From positions 3,076,309 to 3,140,308 of the forward strand of contig JAVKHP010000001.1 of assembly GCA_031459855.1 (NCBI GenBank): a stretch of DNA of 64,000 nucleotides. Direction: 5' to 3'. Under the pieces are notes generated by a model. It had not been told where the DNA came from and ran no database searches. It worked only from the letters and a program-made list of their open reading frames with translations. This document shows positions 7,681-16,185 of this stretch, one piece after another; position 1 is the stretch's first letter, and each line of letters begins with the position of its first letter. Source of the DNA: Armatimonadota bacterium. Lineage in GTDB: Bacteria > Sysuimicrobiota > Sysuimicrobiia > Sysuimicrobiales > Humicultoraceae. Made by a program: the position numbers and the translations under genes.

Positions 7681-8980
7681 TGCGCCAGTCCCGCACGCCG
7701 GTCAGGGCGGCGTGGACGTAGCGGCGGATCGCCAGCGGCACGATCACCAGGACGTGGAACGAGAACAGCGTCCACCGGGCCACCACCCCCAGCAGCCGCA
7801 GGGGATGGTACCCCACCTCGGTGGCGAGCGCCGCCAGCGTCGCCGCGGTGAGCAGCGCCGAGGCCCAGGCCACCAGCGGGCCCGGCAGCTGCACGTAGAC
7901 CACCGCCTCCAGCAGCGCCCCCACCAGCGCGTAGGCGTACCCCGTGAGGGCGGCCAGCGCGCCCATCAGCGACCCCGCGAGGAAGAAGAGCATGTCGACC
8001 TTGCGCACCAGGGGAAGGCCGCTGCGCAGGATCGCCGGCAGGTACTCCCCCAGGCACTGGAGGGCGCCCTCGAACCACCGCTCGCGCTGCCGGAGGAGGT
8101 CGCGCAGCGTCACCACAGCCTCCTCCCAGATCTGCGCCTCGTAGCAGTACCGGATCTGCCAGCCTGCCAGGTGCAGGCGCACCGACAGATCGATGTCCTC
8201 GGTGAGCGCGTCGGCGTTCCAGCCGCCGACCGCCTCCAGCGCCTCCCGCTTGACCAGCAGCCCGTTGCCCGCCAGGCAGACGAAGCCGCCCAGGGCCTGG
8301 CGGGCCCGCTGCATCAGCGTCTGGAAGATCCGGTACTCGTCGTCCTGGAACCGCGTCAGCAGGTTGCGGCCGGCGTTGTAGACGAGCCGGCGGCCCTGCA
8401 CTGCGGCGACGCGCGGGGCGGCCAGCAGCGGCACCATGGTGGCGATCACGTCGGGCGCGATGCGCGCATCGGCGTCCAGGACCGCGAGGACCTCGCCGCG
8501 GCTGGCCCGCACGCCCGCCCGCAGCGCCCCGGCCTTGCCGAAGCTGCCTGGCCGGGTCTGCACCACGGTGATCGGCAGCTCCGCCTGCAGGCGCTCCAGC
8601 AGCGCGCCGGTCCCGTCCGTCGAGCGGTCGTCGACCACGATGACCTCGAGGCTGCCGGCGTAACGCTGGGCGCATGCCGCGCGCACCGCCCCTTCGATCA
8701 CCCGCACCTCGTCCTTGGCGGGAATGATGATGCTGACCGAGGGCAGGGACGCCCAGGTCCCGGCGGGCGGCCGCGGGCGGCTGCGACCGGCCAGCAGGAT
8801 CAGCGCGCTCAGCGCCCCCAGCGCCAGGACCACGTCCTGGAGCCAGACCACGTTGACCACGTAGTACCGAAACCACAGCGCGTCGCGGTACGTGATCCCC
8901 TGCACCACGACGGCCAGCCACCCGACGGCCACGGCGGCCAGCACCAGGTGGCGCACCATCGCCGGGCGCCGCGCCGTCAT
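7652..8980 (-). CDS. Membrane GT2-family processive glycosyltransferase
   Basis: Inverting GT-A glycosyltransferase, 442 aa. Two N-terminal membrane segments (about 8-30 and 45-65) precede the catalytic domain: SIIIPAKDE (near 82), [10 protein letters not shown], a DADARIAPD metal site (near 167), the acceptor element [11 protein letters not shown] (near 260) and [11 protein letters not shown] (near 298), equivalent to the Q/RXXRW motif of synthases. Three or four C-terminal membrane segments follow. This matches BcsA/IcaA/hyaluronan-synthase-like enzymes that polymerise and export a sugar chain, or polyprenyl-linked enzymes; the product is unknown. The ATG overlaps the mtnA stop (ATGA), so it is probably co-translated with mtnA despite no obvious functional link. 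Confidence 0.85.
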   Translation of the reverse strand: MTARRPAMVRHLVLAAVAVGWLAVVVQGITYRDALWFRYYVVNVVWLQDVVLALGALSALILLAGRSRPRPPAGTWASLPSVSIIIPAKDEVRVIEGAVRAACAQRYAGSLEVIVVDDRSTDGTGALLERLQAELPITVVQTRPGSFGKAGALRAGVRASRGEVLAVLDADARIAPDVIATMVPLLAAPRVAAVQGRRLVYNAGRNLLTRFQDDEYRIFQTLMQRARQALGGFVCLAGNGLLVKREALEAVGGWNADALTEDIDLSVRLHLAGWQIRYCYEAQIWEEAVVTLRDLLRQRERWFEGALQCLGEYLPAILRSGLPLVRKVDMLFFLAGSLMGALAALTGYAYALVGALLEAVVYVQLPGPLVAWASALLTAATLAALATEVGYHPLRLLGVVARWTLFSFHVLVIVPLAIRRYVHAALTGVRDWRKTAHEGGAG

Positions 8981-10059
8981 CGCCGGCCCACCCCCGCGCG
9001 CACCAGCGCGGCCAGGCTGACGTCGAACGGCGGGCGCGCCACGCCGGCCTCGGTCACGATCATGGTGACCAGCGTATGGGGCGTGACATCGAACGCCGGG
9101 TTGCGGGCCGGCACGTCCGCGGGCGCCAGCGGCACACCGCCGATGCGGAGCACCTCGTCGGCCGGGCGCTCCTCGATGGGGATCCCGGCGCCGCTGGGCG
9201 TGGCGAGGTCCACGGTCGAGGTGGGAGCCGCGACGACGAACGGCAGGCCGTGGGCGCGCGCCAGGACCGCCAGGGTGTACGTCCCGATCTTGTTGGCGAC
9301 GTCGCCGTTGGCGGCGATCCGGTCGGCCCCCACGACGACGCGGTCCACCTCCCCGCGCGCCATCAGCGCGCCCGCGGCGTTGTCGGTGATCAGCGTGACG
9401 GGAATGCCCAGCGCGCGCAACTCCCACGCCGTCAGCCGCGCACCCTGCAGCACCGGGCGCGTCTCACAGGCCAGGACCTGGATGCGCTTGCCGGCCTCCC
9501 AGGCCGCGCGCAGGATCCCCAGGGCGGTGCCGTAGCCGGCAGTGGCCAGCGCCCCCGTGTGGCAGTAGGTGAGCACGCGCTCGCCGTCACGGATCTCCGC
9601 GGCGCCCAGTCGGCCGATCGTCTCGTTGGCGGCACGGTCCTCCGCAGCGATGCGCTCGGCTTCCTCCCGCAGCGCCCGGGCGCGGGCCGCGGCGTCGACC
9701 CGGCGGGCCACAGCCAGCATCCGCTCGACCGCCCACCGGAGGTTCACCGCCGTGGGACGGGCGGCCGCCAGGCGCGTGCCCGCCGCCTCGAGCCGCGCCA
9801 TCGCCGCCTCCGCCGGCTGCCCGGCGGTCTGCGCCGCGGTCAGGGCCAGACCGAACGCCGCCGCCACGCCGATGGCCGGGGCGCCCCGCACGCGCAGGGT
9901 ACGAATCGCCTCGGCCACCTCGTCGGCGCTCTGACAGGTGAGGACCACGACCTCGTGCGGCAACCGGGTCTGGTCCACCAGGCGCACGCCCTGCTCGTCC
10001 ATCCAGACGGCCCGTAGCACGGTCCTCGCAGGGGTGGACGCCGCGCACCGCCTGCGCAC
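8977..10059 (-). CDS. mtnA: S-methyl-5-thioribose-1-phosphate isomerase
   Basis: Isomerises methylthioribose-1-phosphate to methylthioribulose-1-phosphate in methionine salvage. At 360 aa it has the usual MtnA length. Visible signatures: [20 protein letters not shown] (15-34), [15 protein letters not shown], the catalytic Cys in [14 protein letters not shown] (near 165) and the catalytic Asp in [16 protein letters not shown] (near 243), which together separate it from eIF2B-like relatives. GTG start at 10059; homology begins about 13 residues in, so an internal start is possible. No other salvage genes lie nearby. It overlaps the downstream GT2 gene by 4 nt. Confidence 0.94.
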   Translation of the reverse strand: MRRRCAASTPARTVLRAVWMDEQGVRLVDQTRLPHEVVVLTCQSADEVAEAIRTLRVRGAPAIGVAAAFGLALTAAQTAGQPAEAAMARLEAAGTRLAAARPTAVNLRWAVERMLAVARRVDAAARARALREEAERIAAEDRAANETIGRLGAAEIRDGERVLTYCHTGALATAGYGTALGILRAAWEAGKRIQVLACETRPVLQGARLTAWELRALGIPVTLITDNAAGALMARGEVDRVVVGADRIAANGDVANKIGTYTLAVLARAHGLPFVVAAPTSTVDLATPSGAGIPIEERPADEVLRIGGVPLAPADVPARNPAFDVTPHTLVTMIVTEAGVARPPFDVSLAALVRAGVGRR

Positions 10060-10073
10060 CCGGCACGTCCTGA

Positions 10074-10113
10074 GGCCGACCGGCTACCCGTCCGGCCGAC
10101 CGGCTACCCGTCC
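10074..10113. repeat. Perfect 20-bp tandem duplication
   Basis: GGCCGACCGGCTACCCGTCC occurs twice without a gap (10074-10093 and 10094-10113) in the 109-bp spacer between the mtnA start and the sepF stop. It lies in the mtnA upstream region, where it could affect the promoter or 5' leader of mtnA. Confidence 0.9.
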
Positions 10114-10168
10114 GCGGCAGACGCGGGCCGGTGGCTCTACCGGGTGCGCCGCCTGCCGGGTGTGGGCG

Positions 10169-10570
10169 TCATGGGAGCGGGAACAGCCCCCGCGGATCCT
10201 CGCGCGGCGCGTCGGCCACGACCGTGACGGTGCTGGGCGTGAACAGGAAGATCTCCTCGCCCACGCGCTGCATCTGCCCGTCCACGGCGTACGTGACGCC
10301 GCAGGCGAAGTCCACGATGCGCCGGGCCAGTTCCCGGTCCGTCCCCCGGAGGTTGACCAGCAGGGGGCGCCGCGCCTTGAGGTGGTCGGCTCCGGCGCGC
10401 GCCTCCTCGAAGCTGCGCGGCGCCAGCACCACGATCTCCATCGGGCGCGCGGCGTGCAGGCTGAACACCGGCGCGCGGCGCCGCCGCCCCTCGCCCTCGT
10501 CGGGCGGCGCAGGCTCCGCCTCCTCGTCGCCAAACCCCAGGAACGCCCACAGGCGCTGCATCGCGCTCAC
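10169..10570 (-). CDS. sepF: Cell division protein SepF
   Basis: Membrane-associated FtsZ-bundling protein of the Z-ring, 133 aa. A short N-terminal amphipathic helix (MQRLWAFLGFGDEE) that would bind membrane is followed by a charged linker and the SepF core: EIVVLAPRSFEEA, RPLLVNLRG (near 75), RIVDFACGVTYAVDG and IFLFTPSTV. GTG at 10570 is favoured by a GGAGG 6 nt upstream. It directly follows yggS, as in Firmicutes and Actinobacteria, but the usual downstream yggT, ylmH and divIVA genes are absent and mtnA lies there instead. It is one kilobase-scale block removed from ftsZ. Confidence 0.94.
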   Translation of the reverse strand: MSAMQRLWAFLGFGDEEAEPAPPDEGEGRRRRAPVFSLHAARPMEIVVLAPRSFEEARAGADHLKARRPLLVNLRGTDRELARRIVDFACGVTYAVDGQMQRVGEEIFLFTPSTVTVVADAPREDPRGLFPLP

Positions 10571-10571
10571 C

Positions 10572-11312
10572 TCACACCTCCTGCGCTCCCTCCTCTCCCT
10601 GGACGCCTGGCCTCTCCCGTGGCCCCGTCCCGCGTGGTCCGAAGATCGCGCGGCCCAGGCGCACCAGCGTGGCGCCTTCCTCGACCGCGACCTCGAAGTC
10701 GTCGCTCATCCCCATGGACAACTCGACGAAGGCCGGACCGCCCGGTCCCTCCCGGAGGCGATCCCGAAGCGCCCGCAACGCCCGGAAGATCGGCCGCACC
10801 TGCTCGGGCGACGCCGCGACCGGCGCCACGGTCATCAGCCCCACCGGCTCCAGGTGCGCCCGGGCCCGCACCGCTGCCACCAGGGCCGCGGCCTCCTCGG
10901 GCGCGACGCCGGCCTTGGTGGGCTCGCCCGCCACGTTCACCTCGATGAGCACAGGCAGCCGTCGCCCTGCGCGTGCGGCGGCCCGGTCCAAGGCGTCCGC
11001 CAGGGGGACCGAGTCGACCGAGTGGACCATGGCGAAGGACGCGGCGGCCCACCGGGCCTTGTTGCGCTGCAGCCGTCCGACGAAGTGCCACCGCGGCCCC
11101 GGGCCCAGCGCGGCGATCTTGGGCAGGGCTTCCTGGATCCGGTTCTCCCCGAGGTCGCGCAGCCCCGCGGCGAGCGCGTCCCGGATCCGCGCGACGTCCA
11201 CGCCCTTGGTCACGCCGACGATGGTCACCGCTGCCGGATCGCGTCCGGCGCGCGCGGCCGCGGCGGCGATCCGGGCCCGCGCGCGGTGCAGCCTCTCGTC
11301 GATCCCGGACAC
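10572..11312 (-). CDS. YggS/PLPBP-family pyridoxal phosphate homeostasis protein
   Basis: Binds PLP as an internal aldimine and buffers vitamin B6 and amino-acid pools; no enzymatic activity is established for the family. The 246-aa protein carries the PLP Lys in IVGVTKGVDV (about 36) and the family motifs GENRIQEAL, WHFVGRLQRNK, SVDSVPLA, IEVNVAGEPTKAGV, GLMTV and LSMGMSDDFEVA, which ends with the phosphate-binding region. GTG at 11312 is chosen because similarity begins immediately after it. It sits between pgeF and sepF, the conserved order in Gram-positive division clusters. Confidence 0.94.
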   Translation of the reverse strand: MSGIDERLHRARARIAAAAARAGRDPAAVTIVGVTKGVDVARIRDALAAGLRDLGENRIQEALPKIAALGPGPRWHFVGRLQRNKARWAAASFAMVHSVDSVPLADALDRAAARAGRRLPVLIEVNVAGEPTKAGVAPEEAAALVAAVRARAHLEPVGLMTVAPVAASPEQVRPIFRALRALRDRLREGPGGPAFVELSMGMSDDFEVAVEEGATLVRLGRAIFGPRGTGPRERPGVQGEEGAQEV

Positions 11313-11401
11313 GCCGCACCAGTATTCGCCAGCCGCCGGACAATCCCTGGTGGGCGCCGGCCGGCGCCCGACGTCACCCGCAGCGCTGCGCCTGCCGCGG
11401 C

Positions 11402-12220
11402 TTATCCCACGGGCGCGATCAACGCCGCCATGTGCCCGGTGCGGCCGTCGCGTCGGTGCGAGAAGAACAGCGCGGGGTGGTGGGCGGTGCACAGGCGTGC
11501 GGTGACCACGGCGTCCGCCGGCACGTCGGCGCCATGCAGCTGCTGGCGCGTCGCCTCCCAGAGGTCCAGGGCCCAGTGGCCGGGGCGCCGGCGCACGAAC
11601 ACCGTCTCGTGCCACGGCCAGGAGGCGAACTGCTGGCGCACCGGCGCGTCCACCTCGTAGCAGCACGGCCCGATCGCCGGGCCGATGGCCGCGACGAGGT
11701 CCCCGGGGGCTGTCCCGAACGCGGCGCGCATGGTCGCCACGGCAGCGGCCACCACGCCCGCGGCCAGCCCGCGCCAGCCCGCGTGCACCGCCGCGGCCGC
11801 CCCGCGCCGGCGGTCCCACAGCAGGACCGGCACGCAGTCGGCGCAGTGCACCGCCAGCACCACGGCGGGATCCTCACACGCCACGCCGTCGGCCCGCCCG
11901 ACGGTGCGGCCCCGGTCGGTGGCCGTGGCGACGACGACGTCGCGCCCGTGCACCTGGGCGACCTCCACGTGGTCGCCGGGATCGCGCCCCAGGGCGGCGA
12001 GGACCGCGGCGCGGTTGGCCGCCACGGCCGCGCCGTCGTCGCCCACGCCCCGGCTGAGGTTGAGGGTGTCGTAGGGGGCGCGGCTGATCCCGCCGTGGCG
12101 GGTGGTGAACGCGTGGCACACCCCGGCGGCGGCCAGGACGTCGGCCCGCAACAGCACCAGCCCGTCGCGGGACCACCACGACCATCCCGCGGGGAGCGCG
12201 GGCACCACGGCCGGGACCAT
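11402..12220 (-). CDS. pgeF: Peptidoglycan editing factor PgeF (YfiH/DUF152)
   Basis: Family members are copper-independent multi-reactive hydrolases; E. coli YfiH removes wrongly incorporated L-Ser muropeptide precursors, and others show laccase or purine nucleoside phosphorylase activity. The 272-aa protein has the zinc-site residues and signatures FTTRHGGIS, VAQVHGRDVV (near 87), VHCADCVPVLL (near 127), AAVHAGWRGLAAG (near 144) and GPAIGPCCYEVD (near 184). It lies between phnE and yggS and continues the usual ftsZ-pgeF-yggS-sepF order, here interrupted by the phn and nrd genes. Confidence 0.92.
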   Translation of the reverse strand: MVPAVVPALPAGWSWWSRDGLVLLRADVLAAAGVCHAFTTRHGGISRAPYDTLNLSRGVGDDGAAVAANRAAVLAALGRDPGDHVEVAQVHGRDVVVATATDRGRTVGRADGVACEDPAVVLAVHCADCVPVLLWDRRRGAAAAVHAGWRGLAAGVVAAAVATMRAAFGTAPGDLVAAIGPAIGPCCYEVDAPVRQQFASWPWHETVFVRRRPGHWALDLWEATRQQLHGADVPADAVVTARLCTAHHPALFFSHRRDGRTGHMAALIAPVG

Positions 12221-12224
12221 CGGC

Positions 12225-13388
12225 TCAGACGATGCGCTCGCGGACCCTGGCGCTCAGGTAGTCCATGCCCGCCACCACCAGCGTGATCGCCCACACCACC
12301 GTCGCCGCCTGCTTCCACTGCAGCAGGTTGATGTACTGCTGGAGCAGGAACCCGATGCCGCCCCCGCCCACGAAGCCGATGACGGTGGACATGCGGACGT
12401 TGATGTCCCAGCGGTAGATCGTGAAGGCGATGAACGGCGGGACGATCTGCGGCACCACCGCGTAGCGCACCACCTGCAACATCGTCGCGCCGGTGGCGGT
12501 GATGGCCTCGATGGGTCCGGGATCGATCGATTCGATCTGCTCCGAGTAGAGCTTGCCCAGCGAGGCGATGGAGTGCACCCCCAGGGCCAGGACGCCGGCG
12601 AAGGGGCCGATCCCCACCCAGACCGCGAACACGGTGGCCATGATCAGCGGCTCGATCGACCGCGCGATGTTGAAGACCGTGCGGATCAGGTAGTACACGC
12701 CGGTCCCCAGGGGGGTGCGCGCCATCAGGTTCTTGGCCCCGAGGAACGACAGCGGCACGGCGAAGACCACCGCCATCGTGGTGCCCATCAGGGCCAGGAA
12801 GACGGTCTCCAGCATGCGGTAGGCGGTGAGCGCCAGCGTGTTGCTGGGGCGCAGGACCGTGCCGCCGAGGTGGACCTGCGCGACCACGTGGTGGCTGACC
12901 CCGATGACGTCGGGCACGGGCACGGTGACCCGAAACGCTCCGGTGGCGTCGGTGGTGGTCCGGGCCAGCGGCGCCGTGGATCCCGCCTGATCGCGCCAGA
13001 GCAGCTCGACGGGACGCTGCGGCGCGAACCCTTCGCCGACGATGGTCACCGGCTGGCCGATGGTCGCCCGGGCCGGGTCCACCGTCAGCCGGCCCGGGCC
13101 CGCCACCCGTGGGGCGGGCGGGGCGGCGCCCTCCAGGCCGACCCCGGCCTCCGCCACCTGCAGCCGGGGCCGCCGCTCCAGCACGTCCGGGCGCACCAGA
13201 TCCAGCAGCAGGGGCCGCACCAGGTGCGCCTTGCGCAGCAGTTCGCCCAGGTTGATCTGGGTGACCCGCCACCCGTAGACGTAGATCACGAGCAGGGCCA
13301 ACAGCCACGCGGCCGTGCGCAGCGCGCCCTGCCCCCCACGCGGGAGCTCCGGCGCGGACGGCGCGCGGGCCGTGGCGTTACGGCCCAC
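12225..13388 (-). CDS. phnE: Phosphonate-type ABC transporter permease with Ig/IPT-like insert
   Basis: Membrane subunit of a phosphonate or phosphite importer. At 387 aa it is about 100 residues longer than usual PhnE. After TM1 (about 25-42) comes an extracytoplasmic stretch whose residues about 96-170 look like an IPT/TIG or CARDB-like beta domain (LTVDPARATIGQPVTIVGEG, then PVELLWRD and GAFRVTVPVPD). The permease core (about 185-387) carries the EAA loop SIDPGPIEAITATGATMLQVV. It lies directly downstream of phnC with a 47-nt gap. No C-P lyase or phosphonatase genes are present, so the substrate (phosphonate, phosphite or phosphate ester) is open. Confidence 0.88.
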   Translation of the reverse strand: MGRNATARAPSAPELPRGGQGALRTAAWLLALLVIYVYGWRVTQINLGELLRKAHLVRPLLLDLVRPDVLERRPRLQVAEAGVGLEGAAPPAPRVAGPGRLTVDPARATIGQPVTIVGEGFAPQRPVELLWRDQAGSTAPLARTTTDATGAFRVTVPVPDVIGVSHHVVAQVHLGGTVLRPSNTLALTAYRMLETVFLALMGTTMAVVFAVPLSFLGAKNLMARTPLGTGVYYLIRTVFNIARSIEPLIMATVFAVWVGIGPFAGVLALGVHSIASLGKLYSEQIESIDPGPIEAITATGATMLQVVRYAVVPQIVPPFIAFTIYRWDINVRMSTVIGFVGGGGIGFLLQQYINLLQWKQAATVVWAITLVVAGMDYLSARVRERIV

Positions 13389-13435
13389 GGCGGCCTCCCG
13401 CCCCCGCGCACCGGGGCCCGCCGTAGCGCGTCGGC

Positions 13436-14206
13436 CTAGCGGATCTCGACCTCGACCGCGTCCTCACCGAAGATCTCCTTGAAGCGCCGCTCGTCGACCT
13501 CTGCGGGTTCCCCCTCGAAGACGATGCGCCCGGCCTTCAGCGCGATCAGCCGCGTCCCGTAGCGCCGGGCCAAGCTCAGGAAGTGGAGGCTGCAGATCAC
13601 CGTCACGCCGTCGCGCCGGTTCAGGGCCTCGATGTACTGCAGCACCGAGTGGGACGTCGCCGGGTCGAGGCTCGCCACCGGCTCGTCGGCCAGGATCAGC
13701 TTCGGGCTTTGCATGAGGGCCCGGGCGATGCCCACGCGCTGCTGCTGGCCGCCCGACAGCTGGTCGGCACGGGTGTGCGCCTTCTCGGGAATCCCCACGG
13801 TCTCCAGGTGTGCCAGGGCCCGCTCCCGCAGCTCCCGCGGCCAGTAGTTGACCAGCGCCCACCACGACGGGGTGTAGCCCAGCCGGCCCGTGAGCACGTT
13901 GGTCAGGACCGTCTCGCGCTTGACCAGGTTGAACTGCTGGAAGATCATCCCGATCTGGCGGCGCAGGACGCGCAGCTGCTCGGGCGACAGCGCCGTGACG
14001 TCGACGTCGTCGACGTAGACCTTGCCGCTGGTGGGCTCGATGAGGCGGTTGATGCACCGCATCAGCGTGGACTTGCCCGACCCCGACAGCCCGATGACGA
14101 TGAGGAACTCGCCCGGGCGGACGGCGAAGGTGACGTCGGTCAGGGCCCGGGTGCCGTCGGGGTAGACCTTGGTCAGGTGCTCGACGCGGACCGCCGCCCC
14201 GGCCAT
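13436..14206 (-). CDS. phnC: Phosphonate-type ABC transporter ATP-binding protein
   Basis: ATPase subunit powering import by PhnE/PhnD, 256 aa, cytoplasmic face of the membrane. Walker A GLSGSGKST (about 38-46), Q-loop FQQFNLVKRETV, ABC signature LSGGQQQRVGIARAL (near 147), Walker B LILADEPVASLDP and the switch His in CSLHFLS. FNLV plus the long post-Q-loop segment GYTPSWWALVNYWPREL is characteristic of PhnC. Start ATG at 14206 follows GGAG by a short spacer. It is the middle gene of phnD-phnC-phnE. Confidence 0.94.
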   Translation of the reverse strand: MAGAAVRVEHLTKVYPDGTRALTDVTFAVRPGEFLIVIGLSGSGKSTLMRCINRLIEPTSGKVYVDDVDVTALSPEQLRVLRRQIGMIFQQFNLVKRETVLTNVLTGRLGYTPSWWALVNYWPRELRERALAHLETVGIPEKAHTRADQLSGGQQQRVGIARALMQSPKLILADEPVASLDPATSHSVLQYIEALNRRDGVTVICSLHFLSLARRYGTRLIALKAGRIVFEGEPAEVDERRFKEIFGEDAVEVEIR

Positions 14207-14277
14207 GGGCGCTCCTCATGCGGCGGGGGAGAGGTCCGCCCCTCTCCCCCGCCTGTCCCAGCCCGCACGCCCGAGGG

Positions 14278-15231
14278 TCACCGCGGCCGTACGAGCTCCT
14301 CCAGGTTGAGCCCGAGGAACTTGGCCGCGTCGCGGATCGGCTGGAAGTACTCGTCGAACGTCTTGAGCTTCGTCATCTTGTAGGTCGTGGTCAGCGCCTG
14401 GAAGTCGGCGAACCCCTGGATCTGGTACAGGCGGTCGATCGTCTCCTTCCCCGGCGCGGTCTCGGCGATCCGCAACAACGCCTTGGCGGTGCGCTCCTTC
14501 ACGTCCTCGGCCAGGCCGCGCCGGAAGGCGACGGTGTCGTTGGGGATGGGGTCGGTGTACATCAGCACCCTGACCTTGTCCTTGACGTCCCGGTACTGGG
14601 CCTCCACGCGGGTCCGCGCGTCGCTGAAGACCTCGTCACCGAACGTGGCGCCCGCGTCCACCGATCCCGTGTAGATGGCCAGGACCACCTTGTCGTGTCC
14701 GCCCGCGAAGACGACCTGACTGAAGAAGCGGTCGGGGTCGATGCCGTGTTTCTTGAGCAGCGCGGCCGGGAACAGGTACCCCGACGCCGACGCCGGGTCG
14801 ACGAACGCGAAGCGCTTCCCGCGCAGGTCCTGCAGGGACTTCACGTTGAGGTCGGCCCGGTAGAGGATCTGCGACTTGTAGAAGGGCAGATTGGCCCGAA
14901 TGCTCACCAGGCGGACGTCCGCCCCGCAGCGCTGGTTGGCCAGCACGTAGGCGAACGGCGCGAGGAACGCCACGTCCACGCGGTTGGCGCACATCGCCTC
15001 GATGGTGGCCGCGTAGCTCGTGGGCACCTCCGCCCGCACCCGGTAGCCGGTCGCCACCTCCAGCATCTTCGCCAGCGTGCTGCCCGTGGCCAGCACCCGT
15101 TGCGCGTCCAGCGACGGGACGAACGCCAGCACCAGGCTCGTCTGCCCTGCTGCCGGCGACACCGGACCGGCGGCGCCGACCGCCAGCCCGACCACCAGCG
15201 CCACCACCATGCTGCCCATGCGACGCGTCAC
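14278..15231 (-). CDS. phnD: Phosphate/phosphonate-binding periplasmic (or lipid-anchored) protein
   Basis: Substrate-binding component of the phn importer, 317 aa. A signal peptide (GSMVVALVVGLAVGAAGPV, cut near AAGQ) lacks an obvious lipobox Cys. The mature protein has the PhnD-family pattern: VLAFVPSLDAQRV, DVAFLAPFAYV (near 93), LQDLRGKRFAFVDPASASGY (near 142-161) and IPNDTVAFRRGL. The SASGY loop contacts the phosph(on)ate group in characterised homologues. GTG at 15231 begins the signal peptide. It is first in the operon, with an extended -10 promoter and a strong leader hairpin upstream. Confidence 0.9.
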   Translation of the reverse strand: MTRRMGSMVVALVVGLAVGAAGPVSPAAGQTSLVLAFVPSLDAQRVLATGSTLAKMLEVATGYRVRAEVPTSYAATIEAMCANRVDVAFLAPFAYVLANQRCGADVRLVSIRANLPFYKSQILYRADLNVKSLQDLRGKRFAFVDPASASGYLFPAALLKKHGIDPDRFFSQVVFAGGHDKVVLAIYTGSVDAGATFGDEVFSDARTRVEAQYRDVKDKVRVLMYTDPIPNDTVAFRRGLAEDVKERTAKALLRIAETAPGKETIDRLYQIQGFADFQALTTTYKMTKLKTFDEYFQPIRDAAKFLGLNLEELVRPR

Positions 15232-15245
15232 GGCGACACCCCCAT

Positions 15246-15267
15246 CGGGACGGCGCCTGCCGTCCCG
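15246..15267 (-). promoter_or_regulatory. Strong hairpin in the phnD 5' leader
   Basis: A 9-bp perfect stem (CGGGACGGC and its complement) closes a 4-nt loop. It lies 14 nt before the phnD GTG and downstream of the likely transcription start, so it would occupy nearly the entire leader and the ribosome-binding area. It could be a translational attenuator or an RNA stabiliser. Confidence 0.55.
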
Positions 15268-15283
15268 CGCTCCCCCCACGGCT

Positions 15284-15292
15284 AGCATACCA
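15284..15292 (-). promoter_or_regulatory. Extended -10 promoter for phnDCE
   Basis: Minus strand reads TGG then TATGCT (15284-15289), an extended -10 element. No convincing -35 is seen. It lies just after the stop of the upstream hypothetical gene and about 50 nt before phnD. Confidence 0.45.
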
Positions 15293-15309
15293 GCCGGGTC
15301 GGGCCGCGG

Positions 15310-15837
15310 CTACTTGCGGGGCACGACGGTTACGGCGCTCACGCGACCCTGGTCGCCCTCGATGCGAAAGCGGATCCCCTCCGCCTCGTACGACAGCAAC
15401 ACCGCGCCCCGGCCCACGCCGGAGAGCCGCTCGGGCGGGCCGTAGTGCGTGAAGACGTCGCGGAAGGTCGACTGCCCCAACGCCACGCCCTTGCTCGTGA
15501 CGAATCGGGCGTGGTCGGTGAAGATGAAGTCCACGCCGCCGGCCTCGCCCTGCCGCTTGGTCCACGAGACGACCAGCACCGACCGGTCGCCCTGCGGGTA
15601 GACCCAGTAGACGTTGAGCCCGCCGTCGGCGGCCCGATCGTTGGAGATCTCGTCGGGCATGCCCAGCCGGTTCAGCACCTGTTGCTGCGTCATGCCCAGC
15701 TGGATGTCGCCCACGGCATGTCCCGGCACGATGATCCAGTTGGCCGGCCCCTGCGGCTGGGTGCGTGTCTGTGCGCTCCCCCCGACGGCCGTTGTCAGCA
15801 CCAGCAGTACCGCCGCACCTGCGATGATCCCGCGCAT
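15310..15837 (-). CDS. Secreted hypothetical protein with SmpA/BamE-like GLxxxxVxxxLGxP repeat
   Basis: Unknown function. The 175-aa protein has a clear signal peptide (IIAGAAVLLVLTTAVGGSAQ) without a lipobox. Residues about 41-62 (VGDIQLGMTQQQVLNRLGMP) match the small SmpA/BamE or DUF-type motif found in many secreted proteins, and a second, weaker unit (VALGQSTFRDVFTHYGPP) starts near 118. The remainder is beta-rich, with YWVYPQGDRSVLVVSW between the two units. It is a single-gene unit between nrdJ and phnD and probably acts outside the membrane. No enzymatic motif is seen. Confidence 0.75.
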   Translation of the reverse strand: MRGIIAGAAVLLVLTTAVGGSAQTRTQPQGPANWIIVPGHAVGDIQLGMTQQQVLNRLGMPDEISNDRAADGGLNVYWVYPQGDRSVLVVSWTKRQGEAGGVDFIFTDHARFVTSKGVALGQSTFRDVFTHYGPPERLSGVGRGAVLLSYEAEGIRFRIEGDQGRVSAVTVVPRK

Positions 15838-16157
15838 CCCTGCTCCCTCCGATTTCGCCTCGACGCCCCGCTGCCGGCTCGCCGGATGACCCCATGGCGC
15901 CGGCGGCCGGCTCCCGGCGTCCGCGGTGTGCCATGGTTGCCCTTCAGTGTAGCACGTTCCCGCAGGCGTGGAGGGGTGCCCGGAGGCGAGCGCGCGACCG
16001 CACGGCGCTCATCGCACGGCGCCCGCCCGACGCGGGCGGACGGGCGGCCGTCAGCCCCCTGCACACGCGTAGAGATCGGGCGCGAACGGAGCGCACGGCC
16101 GGCCTGGGGCCGCGCCCCGGAACGCGATCCGACCGGAGAGCGCGGCCTGGGGCCACG
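15838..16157. other. Intergenic region with a promoter candidate for the secreted hypothetical gene
   Basis: About 320 bp without a supported gene. On the minus strand an extended -10 element (TGC then TACACT, -10 at 15946-15951) lies about 110 nt before the 15837 start. Two copies of GGCCTGGGGCC (about 16104 and 16144) are spaced about 40 bp apart. The small reading frames here have no recognisable similarity. Confidence 0.4.
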
Positions 16158-16185
16158 GGCCCGGGCTCAGCGGCCCGGGCTCAGC
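16158..16185 (-). terminator. Tandem palindromic repeat overlapping the nrdJ stop codon
   Basis: Two exact 14-nt tandem copies of GGCCCGGGCTCAGC (16158-16171 and 16172-16185). Each contains the palindrome GCCCGGGC, so the two copies can form an 8-bp stem with a 6-nt loop. The nrdJ TGA lies inside the second copy. A terminator role is inferred; there is no T-run. Confidence 0.45.
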
